Shown here in pieces: positions 57,546 through 64,000 of a stretch of 64,000 nt of DNA. The notes under the pieces were generated by a model. It was not told the origin of the DNA and ran no database searches. It saw only the letters and a list, made by a program, of their open reading frames with translations. Origin of the DNA: Carboxylicivirga fragile. Its GTDB lineage: Bacteria > Bacteroidota > Bacteroidia > Bacteroidales > Marinilabiliaceae. The number at the start of each line of letters is the position of its first letter. Positions within the stretch are counted from its first letter, which is position 1. Both the position numbers and the translations under genes were made by a program. Where the stretch lies: the NCBI GenBank assembly GCA_025499625.1, contig JAFMVD010000010.1, positions 62,001 to 126,000 of the forward strand, read 5' to 3'.

Positions 57546-58994
57546 TTATCCCACACTTCCTTCTAAGCTAATTTGAAGCAGCTTTTGAGCTTCAACAGCA
57601 AACTCCATTGGCAATTGATTGATGACTTCTTTAACGTAGCCATTCACAATCAAACCTACTGCATCTTCGGTACTCATGCCTCGTTGATTGCAATAGAATA
57701 TTTGATCTTCACCAATTTTTGAAGTAGTTGCTTCGTGCTCTACTTTTGCCGTATTATTGACAATTTCAAGATATGGGAAAGTATGAGCGCCACACTGATC
57801 GCCTAAAAGTAAAGAGTCGCACTGACTAAAGTTTCGAGCATTTTCAGCTTTCTTAGCCACTTTTACCAAACCACGATAACTGTTCTGACTCTTACCGGCC
57901 GAAACACCCTTCGAAACAATTAAGCTTCGTGTGTTTTTGCCCAAGTGAATCATTTTTGTACCCGTATCAGCTTGTTGATGATTATTGGTTACCGCCACTG
58001 AATAAAACTCACCAACCGAATGATCACCTTGTAATACACAGCTTGGATACTTCCAGGTAACAGCAGAACCTGTTTCTACTTGTGTCCACATTACTTTTGA
58101 ATAATCACCCTTACAGATAGCACGTTTGGTAACAAAATTAAAGATGCCACCCTTACCGTCTTTATCACCAGGGTACCAGTTTTGCACGGTTGAGTATTTT
58201 ACTTCGGCTCGTTCCATTGTTACAATCTCAACAATGGCAGCGTGAAGCTGATTCTCATCGCGCATTGGTGCTGTACAGCCCTCAAGGTAACTTACATAAC
58301 TATCGTCGTCGGCCACAATAAGCGTACGTTCAAATTGTCCTGTATTGATGGCGTTGATTCGGAAGTAAGTTGATAATTCCATCGGACAACGAACACCTTT
58401 TGGGATGTAAACAAATGAGCCATCGCTAAATACAGCTGCATTAAGTGCTGCGAAGTAATTATCGCCGTGCGGTACGACTGAACCAAGGTATTTCTTTACC
58501 AAGTCAGGGAATTCCTGAATAGCCTCACTAATGGAACAGAAAATAATGCCCTTTTCAGCCAAGGTTTCTTTATAGGTGGTTTTAACCGAAACACTATCGA
58601 TGACTGCATCCACAGCAACTCCAGCCAATACCTTTTGTTCGTCCAATGGAATACCCAGCTTCTCGAAAGTAGCTACCAGATCAGGGTCTACCTCATCCAT
58701 GCTTTCCAATTCTGGTTTCTTTTTAGGCGCAGCGTAAAAAATGATATCCTGAAAATCAATTTCAGGAATATTTAAATGTGCCCAATCCGGAGTCGTCATC
58801 GTTTGCCAATGGCGATATGCTTTTAAGCGAAATTCAAGCATCCATTCCGGCTCATTTTTTTTAGCCGAAATAATGCGTACCACATCTTCACTCAGACCTT
58901 TGGGAATAGTTTCCATGTCTATATCACTATGGAAACCGTATTTGTATTCACCTCCGGTTACTTCGTCTAATATCTTATTCTGATCTTCAGCCAT
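57546..58994 (-). CDS. sufB: SufB Fe-S scaffold component
   Basis: 482 residues. Motifs include [61 protein letters not shown] and [18 protein letters not shown]. Main scaffold on which the nascent cluster is built. First gene of the suf operon; a perfect -7 motif lies about 100 nt upstream. Confidence 0.97.
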   Translation of the reverse strand: MAEDQNKILDEVTGGEYKYGFHSDIDMETIPKGLSEDVVRIISAKKNEPEWMLEFRLKAYRHWQTMTTPDWAHLNIPEIDFQDIIFYAAPKKKPELESMDEVDPDLVATFEKLGIPLDEQKVLAGVAVDAVIDSVSVKTTYKETLAEKGIIFCSISEAIQEFPDLVKKYLGSVVPHGDNYFAALNAAVFSDGSFVYIPKGVRCPMELSTYFRINAINTGQFERTLIVADDDSYVSYLEGCTAPMRDENQLHAAIVEIVTMERAEVKYSTVQNWYPGDKDGKGGIFNFVTKRAICKGDYSKVMWTQVETGSAVTWKYPSCVLQGDHSVGEFYSVAVTNNHQQADTGTKMIHLGKNTRSLIVSKGVSAGKSQNSYRGLVKVAKKAENARNFSQCDSLLLGDQCGAHTFPYLEIVNNTAKVEHEATTSKIGEDQIFYCNQRGMSTEDAVGLIVNGYVKEVINQLPMEFAVEAQKLLQISLEGSVG

Positions 58995-59095
58995 ACAAGT
59001 TCTAACAATTGTTCGTCAGTCTAACAATGATTGTTCCTATTGGTTCATTGCTAAACAGGGTTTAAAAAATACTTAATTAAAGTATCTTGAGTTCG

Positions 59096-59103
59096 CAAAA
59101 ATA
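59096..59103 (-). promoter_or_regulatory. Candidate -7 element for the suf operon
   Basis: Reverse strand reads TATTTTTG, matching TAnnTTTG, about 100 nt before the sufB start. No -33 element at the right distance and no recognisable IscR/SufR box. Confidence 0.4.
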
Positions 59104-59221
59104 TTAAATTATTTAGATTAAATAAAAATATTGCCAACATGAATTAAATCACTTTTAATTGGTGATATCTAATATGTAATCTGCTTGTTTAAAGTTTGAT
59201 GCTTTAATCCAAACGGATTGT

Positions 59222-59662
59222 TTAGCCCAATGATATTCCAGATGCCCCTCCGGGCAGGATGAAACCTCCGGGGCGTTTGTCAAGTACTTTTTTGTACATG
59301 CCCTTAGCCATATTGCTTGCTCTGGTTTTTGCTTTTTCTGCCATCGGGCCTTCAAAGCCTTCATCAATGGTTGTTGTCCAGAGTTTTACCCATTTGTCGA
59401 AATGAGCAGTTGTTATGCTATTTTTAAATTTCTTATCAACTCCCTGGTGAGCTTGTGCAGGATTGCCATTGAAACCAGAAACTTCCAATAGGTTCAATTC
59501 CCAAAAAGAGATAAGTAGTTGAAAGTGCTCTTCCCAGGCTTCTTCTCCCTGAATACTTGCATTGAAAAATGGACCCAGAACATCATCCTTGCGCACCAAT
59601 GCGTAAAAGGTACGTACTACTTTTTCTATATTATCACGATTATCCAAATCAGGTTTGCTCAT
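59222..59662 (-). CDS. Group III truncated haemoglobin
   Basis: 146 residues. Haem-pocket helices EKVVRTFYALVRKDDVLGPFF and HFQLLISFWELNLL, and the proximal His candidate in TTAHFDKWVKLW, match group III (trHbP). After the globin fold the protein runs on into a Gly-rich tail (GGFILPGGASGIS), slightly longer than most. Probably handles O2, NO or related ligands; unverified. Upstream of sufB on the same strand, 227 nt away. Confidence 0.88.
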   Translation of the reverse strand: MSKPDLDNRDNIEKVVRTFYALVRKDDVLGPFFNASIQGEEAWEEHFQLLISFWELNLLEVSGFNGNPAQAHQGVDKKFKNSITTAHFDKWVKLWTTTIDEGFEGPMAEKAKTRASNMAKGMYKKVLDKRPGGFILPGGASGISLG

Positions 59663-59829
59663 CTTTGTTCATTTAATTGTCGTATGAGAGAAACAGTAAA
59701 TGAATGTAATTGTTTAGCTTTAAGATTTAAACTATATTGTGGTCTGTGTATCATGCGCTTTGCAATAGGAGTTAACTTTTTTTGCAAATTGTTGTTATAC
59801 TTTTAATCAAACCATAAACAATAATCTTT

Positions 59830-61290
59830 TTGAATCTGATTCAAGGCATATGGAGCTCAATATCCCTGCTAGGATTAAGCGAGGATGTAAGTAGAACGAA
59901 TAACCGTACGGTTATACTCGGAAATCAAATTAATTTTTTAATGCTTTTGGCGGTTGTCTTTGTGCTCGTTCTGTTGCAGGTAATGCGCATTGTAGAAGGA
60001 GCTAGTATTGGTATGGGGTCAATTCGCATGTTTTTAATTCTTATCGTAAATCTGGCTTTTATTACCTTATCTAAGTATCGTAAGTTTTTCTCTGCAAAGG
60101 TCATTTTGATTTATTTACCGCCATTGTTGTTTTTGGTATTTCCTACTTTAACGGGTTTCGTTGAAGAAGAAAGTTTCTTCTATTACCCTATTGTGGTTAT
60201 AGCCATGTCATTGATGCCCCAAATGTTATTGGACCTTCGAAGCGAGCGTAAATGTTACCTTTTTGCAATGGCGTTTTATACCACTTTAATTTTAGGTATT
60301 GATGTCTTGATTTATTCGTTTGCACCAAAGTCACTTCAGGTACTTGGCTTATATAAAGGTATGGTCGTATTTTATAAAAGTGCCTACTTCGTTACATTTC
60401 TATTTGTTAATATTTCCATTTATTACCTGCGCCATATTAATATGAGAATAGAAACTGACTTACATGCGGCCAATGATTTGTTGTTAGCAAAAGGTGAAGA
60501 TCTGCAAAAGAAGAATGAAGCATTGGATGCAAGTATGCATAAGCTGAAGCAAGCACAACACCAGATGATACAGTCTGAGAAGATGGCTTCGCTTGGTACG
60601 CTAATGGCAGGTATTGCGCATGAGGTGAATACGCCACTAAATTATATTTCGGCGGGTAGCATTGTAGTTCAAAATGCTTTGGATGATATTGCAGATAAAT
60701 CATTGTCTGCTAAAGAAGGCTTAAAAGGAGTGGCTCATGGGAAAGAAATGGTTGACCAAGGTGTTGATAAGGCTATAAATATAGTGGCCTCTTTACGCAC
60801 CTTCTCATATAGTGGTAAGGCTGATAAACAATGGCATAATTTCAATGAAGTAATTGAATCAACACTTAGGTTTTTGAAGCAAAAAATACCAGCCGAACTG
60901 GAACTTAGAAAAGATTATTCTTTAGAGAAGAAGGTGCCGATGTACGCGGATAAAATTCATCAAATAGTGCTTAATTTAATTGATAATGCACTTTACGAAA
61001 TTAATAAGTATGAAGGCGAAAAGCCAATTCTTCTAATTTCCACAACTGTATTTCAAAATGGGAATGGCCCCAGGGCACGTCTAACGATTTATAACACCGG
61101 TAAACCTATTGAGGAGTCGATAGGGAGTAAGATTTTCGACCCGTTTTATACTACCAAACCGCCTGGTTTAGGAACGGGACTCGGTTTGTCAACTTCCTAT
61201 AAGCTGGCTTCGGAGCACAATGGCTCGTTACGTTATAAAAATACTGATGATGGAGTTGAGTTTATTCTCGAGTTGCCGCTTCTTAACTAG
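59830..61290 (+). CDS. Membrane sensor histidine kinase (six TM helices)
   Basis: 486 residues from a TTG start; an in-frame stop at 59815-59817 excludes anything longer and the next Met falls inside the first membrane helix. Hydrophobic segments at about 35-52, 67-80, 90-108, 118-135, 145-165 and 178-200, a coiled coil (210-250), H-box GIAHEVNTPLNY (His264), then HATPase motifs LNLIDNALYE, FDPFYTTKPPG and GTGLGLSTSYKL. No receiver or partner regulator nearby. Converges on the next kinase with an 8-nt overlap. Confidence 0.87.
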   Translation: MNLIQGIWSSISLLGLSEDVSRTNNRTVILGNQINFLMLLAVVFVLVLLQVMRIVEGASIGMGSIRMFLILIVNLAFITLSKYRKFFSAKVILIYLPPLLFLVFPTLTGFVEEESFFYYPIVVIAMSLMPQMLLDLRSERKCYLFAMAFYTTLILGIDVLIYSFAPKSLQVLGLYKGMVVFYKSAYFVTFLFVNISIYYLRHINMRIETDLHAANDLLLAKGEDLQKKNEALDASMHKLKQAQHQMIQSEKMASLGTLMAGIAHEVNTPLNYISAGSIVVQNALDDIADKSLSAKEGLKGVAHGKEMVDQGVDKAINIVASLRTFSYSGKADKQWHNFNEVIESTLRFLKQKIPAELELRKDYSLEKKVPMYADKIHQIVLNLIDNALYEINKYEGEKPILLISTTVFQNGNGPRARLTIYNTGKPIEESIGSKIFDPFYTTKPPGLGTGLGLSTSYKLASEHNGSLRYKNTDDGVEFILELPLLN

Positions 61291-63229
61291 GAATTGTGAC
61301 GCGAAAGGTAACGCCATCTTGCGTATTGATAGCTTCGATTTCCCCACTGTGATCTTGCGTGTAGGTATATGCTGTTGATAGTCCTAAGCCGGTGCCTTTG
61401 CCTGGGTCTTTTGTGGTAAAGAAAGGTTCGAAAATGTGGCCAATAACTGTTTCCTCGATCTGAGCACCACTATTGTTTATTTCAATTTGTGCCCTGCTAG
61501 GCTTATTAATTTGTTTCGTGTTTATGCTTATGGTGCCAGTATTATGGCCAATTGCTTCTATGGCATTATTGATGATGTTGAAAATGATTTGATGCATTTT
61601 GTCCTCAAAGACAGGCGTGGGTGTATTAAGTTTATAGTCTTTTTCAATGTTAATGTTCTGGCCTATTTTTGATTTAATAAACAGGAGTGTTTTGTCAATC
61701 AGGTCATTAATGTTACTGTTTTTTAATTGACTTATGCCATTGTTAGAGAATGTCATAAGCGAATGAACGATTTCTGCTGAGTTTTCCACACCCTCTTTCA
61801 TCATTTTGATCGAAAGATTAATTTGTTCTTGCTTTTCAGCTTCGTTTACTGATTTGTCGTGATAATAGCTTTCAAATAAATGTAAACCAGTATTGACAAA
61901 GTTTAATGGCGTGTTTATTTCATGAGCAACGCCAGCGCTAAGTATTCCGATGGATGACATTTTTTCTGCCTGTATTAACTGTTCTTGTCTTGTTTTTAGG
62001 CTTTGTAGAGCGCTTTCGAGTTCGGTAGTTCGTTCCTCAACTTTTTCTTCTAGAATTGAAGTGAAGTTTTTCTGAAATAAGAAGTAACGATCAACAATGG
62101 CAATTGTAAAGAAAAGTACTTGGCCCATGTAACCAATTTTGATGGCTAATTGTGGGATGGCAATAGATGATGATATGTATCCCAGGTTAGTTAACACGTG
62201 CATGAAAACTGCACCTAATAAAACCAAGGTTGCCAGAGCAAAAAAACGAACATGTTTAAGCCCCATAAAGAATAAGGTGGATGTAATGATGGTGATCGCT
62301 ATCCAAATAATTGGTGCGAAAATATAGGTTAACTGGTTGCCAAGTTTAAAGTGAAAGATGAAGATGACAGCTATTACAAGAGTAATTAATTTTAAGATAT
62401 TAAATGTCTTTTTGGCCCACTTGGGAATTACTTGGGTGTAGAGAAATAGTGTGGCAAAATTTAAGTAAAAGAAGATGCTCCAAACGATAGTCGTATTCAT
62501 TTTCTTAAGAAGAAAATCGCTCTGTCCGAATATTTCTATTGCCGGGTATAGGTTGTCGTATCCTAATTGATAGGTGATTAAAAATAATAAAGACAGCAGA
62601 AAGTTGAGGTAAAGGTTTTTTCTCAACGATAAATAAACAAAGAGTCCAAATAGAAATAGGAAGAGGGCTACTCCATAAAAGAACCAACTTAAGTTACCTA
62701 TGTAGGTTTGCGTTGCAATATGATTGTCTAATGTTCTTATGTGCAAAGGTGCTCTTAGAGGCGTTTCAGATTGTATTCTGACATAGAAATCATAATCGAC
62801 ATTCTCAATAAGTTCAATTGAAGTATAGGATTGATGTTTTCCCAAAGAGATGGACTTTTCTCCGAGACAGCCAATCGAGATGTGTTGGTATTCGTCTTTA
62901 CCTTTTGGCGAGTAGTAAATATCTACATATTCAAGAAAGTGATTGCCTGTATCGAAAATGATTTCCTTAAAATGCGTAGTTTTTTTTATAAAAGAGAATT
63001 TAAGCCAGAAAGCCGAGCGAGAGAATTGAAAGTTAATCTGATCAGATTTTAACGGAGCATACTCCGAAGTAATAGCTTCATTAATGTTTATGCTTCCGGT
63101 TTTATCCTCGAATATTTTTACATAGTTGGCCAGATTGATAGCTTCTTCTTTCTGTTGTATAACAGCAGTTTTAGCATTGGCAAATGAAAATGCAAGAAGA
63201 ATTGCAACTATGGAAAATATAAACTTCAT
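61283..63229 (-). CDS. 7TMR-DISM sensor histidine kinase
   Basis: 648 residues: signal peptide (cleavage near ANA-K20), an extracytoplasmic 7TMR-DISMED2 ligand domain (about 25-165, YADYVKIFED/FWLKFSF type strands), seven membrane helices (about 180-385), coiled coil, H-box GVAHEINTPLNF (His436) and HATPase motifs FNIINNAIEAIG and GTGLGLSTAYTY. The H-box and ATPase wording is close to that of the opposing kinase, so the two may be related paralogues. DISM sensors often bind carbohydrates, but the ligand here is unknown. Confidence 0.88.
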   Translation of the reverse strand: MKFIFSIVAILLAFSFANAKTAVIQQKEEAINLANYVKIFEDKTGSININEAITSEYAPLKSDQINFQFSRSAFWLKFSFIKKTTHFKEIIFDTGNHFLEYVDIYYSPKGKDEYQHISIGCLGEKSISLGKHQSYTSIELIENVDYDFYVRIQSETPLRAPLHIRTLDNHIATQTYIGNLSWFFYGVALFLFLFGLFVYLSLRKNLYLNFLLSLLFLITYQLGYDNLYPAIEIFGQSDFLLKKMNTTIVWSIFFYLNFATLFLYTQVIPKWAKKTFNILKLITLVIAVIFIFHFKLGNQLTYIFAPIIWIAITIITSTLFFMGLKHVRFFALATLVLLGAVFMHVLTNLGYISSSIAIPQLAIKIGYMGQVLFFTIAIVDRYFLFQKNFTSILEEKVEERTTELESALQSLKTRQEQLIQAEKMSSIGILSAGVAHEINTPLNFVNTGLHLFESYYHDKSVNEAEKQEQINLSIKMMKEGVENSAEIVHSLMTFSNNGISQLKNSNINDLIDKTLLFIKSKIGQNINIEKDYKLNTPTPVFEDKMHQIIFNIINNAIEAIGHNTGTISINTKQINKPSRAQIEINNSGAQIEETVIGHIFEPFFTTKDPGKGTGLGLSTAYTYTQDHSGEIEAINTQDGVTFRVTIPS

Positions 63230-63349
63230 GCTTACTAATTCGGCTTAGATTGTCTGTTGTAGCTTTTATTAAAAAATCTTGACAAACGCAAAGTAAGGCA
63301 TTTTCCGTATTCTCTGGTTTGAAATTTGATTAACATACTAAAAAAGAAG

Positions 63350-63442
63350 ATGGAAAGACAAGAAAGAGATGCTTTAAGGAAGTCGCTTGTGGCTGGGTCT
63401 TGTACTATATTGTTCTTATTAGTACTTGTATTACTCGTATGA
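63350..63442 (+). CDS. Possible 30-residue membrane peptide
   Basis: Frame MERQERDALRKSLVAGSCTI... encodes a charged N-terminal helix followed by about 15 hydrophobic residues (ILFLLVLVLLV) and stops. AAAAAGAAG lies just before the ATG. It is in the kinase-to-oxidase gap, reading forward. Too short for statistical confidence; a real small membrane protein is plausible. Confidence 0.35.
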   Translation: MERQERDALRKSLVAGSCTILFLLVLVLLV

Positions 63443-63580
63443 TGTATGAGGGAAGGCAATGGGGTGTTTTTTGTATTTGTAATCTTGGTAGAACTGATTT
63501 AAGTAAAAATCATTTTAAGCTTACTAGTGATTGCGCGGATAAATTTATAATTTCGTTTCAGTAACATTTTATAAATCCCA

Positions 63581-64000
63581 ATGGAAAATACCTTGCAGGA
63601 ATATCCTTTTGAGTTATTAGATAAGCATATTAAGGGCGATGTGTTCTTTGATGATCCTACGCGAACTGTTTATTCAACAGATGCTTCTGCTTATAGGGAA
63701 AAACCCATTGGAGTAGTGCGTCCTCGTGATGCTAAGGATATTGAGAGTATTCTTCATTTTGCGTCGAAATATAAAGTGCCACTTATTCCCCGTGCAGCGG
63801 GTACTTCATTGGCAGGACAAGTTGTGGGCAATGGTTTGGTTGTTGACATAAGTCGTTACATGAACCGAATTCTTGAAGTTAATAAAGAAGAACGATGGGT
63901 GAGAGTTCAACCAGGTGTGGTCTTGGATGAATTAAATCAGTATCTTAAAGAATATAATTTATTTTTTGGCCCTGAAACATCAACATCAAGTAGATGTATG
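63581..64000 (+). CDS. FAD-linked oxidase, GlcD-like, 5' part
   Basis: The first 140 codons only; the gene runs off the window. Visible are VRPRDAKDIESILHFA, PLIPRAAGTSLAGQVVG (FAD pyrophosphate loop), VVDISRYMNRILEV and VRVQPGVVLDELNQYL, the FAD-binding type 4 domain of the GlcD/D-lactate dehydrogenase family. In Bacteroidota such proteins often continue into an Fe-S/GlpC-type domain; that cannot be checked here. Probable 2-hydroxyacid oxidation. Confidence 0.88.
   Translation, partial: MENTLQEYPFELLDKHIKGDVFFDDPTRTVYSTDASAYREKPIGVVRPRDAKDIESILHFASKYKVPLIPRAAGTSLAGQVVGNGLVVDISRYMNRILEVNKEERWVRVQPGVVLDELNQYLKEYNLFFGPETSTSSRCM

Noticed and set aside
59155-59367. Frame overlapping the end of the truncated haemoglobin, as evidence of a frameshift
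   Set aside because: The haemoglobin is complete through its globin helices without it; the other frame has no globin features.

Overview
The window reads as a stretch of chromosome from a marine-type member of the Bacteroidota, most likely Bacteroidales/Marinilabiliales. The case rests on gene content: a PorX response regulator with a PglZ domain next to a SprE/PorW-like lipoprotein (type IX secretion), an RprX/RprY-type two-component pair, a GSCFA protein, a 7TMR-DISM kinase, an LptE-to-SecG run before groESL, and a glycogen synthase fused to a glucan phosphorylase. Several TAnnTTTG -7 motifs also fit this phylum, and obvious Shine-Dalgarno sites are scarce. The genus is not resolvable by eye. 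No rRNA, tRNA, CRISPR array or classical insertion sequence was found.

Layout. 1-7.7 kb: a truncated histidine kinase, then a reverse-strand run of alanine dehydrogenase, TsaE, PorX and PorW/SprE. 7.8-12.8 kb: a sigma-54 response regulator, an SRPBCC protein, an AbiH phage-defence protein, a 41-bp dyad repeat array, and a membrane patatin. 12.9-25.5 kb: housekeeping genes leuS, yitT, an M23 peptidase, a CDF transporter, a DUF4136 lipoprotein, purN, acpP-fabF-rnc and rprXY. 25.6-40.7 kb: GSCFA, then a forward glycogen operon (debranching enzyme, GT4, GH57, a lone CBM48, synthase-phosphorylase fusion). Opposite it lie glgB and kdsB, with a second 41-bp array and a RAYT/REP module between. 40.8-48.6 kb: a sigma-54 activator, lptE, a TPR-type protein, secG, groES, groEL and lepA. 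48.7-52.7 kb (reverse): aspA, a third 41-bp array, a TPR membrane protein, queG and a small membrane protein. 52.9-59 kb (reverse): the operon sufB-sufC-sufD-sufS-sufE plus a MIP18/SufT-like factor. 59.2-64 kb: a truncated haemoglobin, two convergent histidine kinases, a possible 30-residue membrane peptide, and the start of an FAD-linked oxidase.

How the genes work together. The glycogen genes cover elongation (GT3 and GT4), branching (glgB), debranching, phosphorolysis and GH57 trimming, so almost a full storage-glucan cycle sits within 13 kb. The suf genes form a complete iron-sulfur assembly operon. The acpP-fabF-rnc and lptE-secG-groESL blocks are core metabolism and envelope/protein quality control.

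The most unusual signal is non-coding. Three intergenic arrays with unrelated core sequences share a 41-bp period. In the two larger ones a second, weaker dyad lies at or very near the half-period (about 20.5 bp, roughly two helical turns). Other intergenic oddities are long 9-nt-loop hairpins just beyond intrinsic terminators, palindromes centred on ATAGCTAT, 3-nt-loop hairpin cassettes, and short-word repeats in most spacers of the suf operon.
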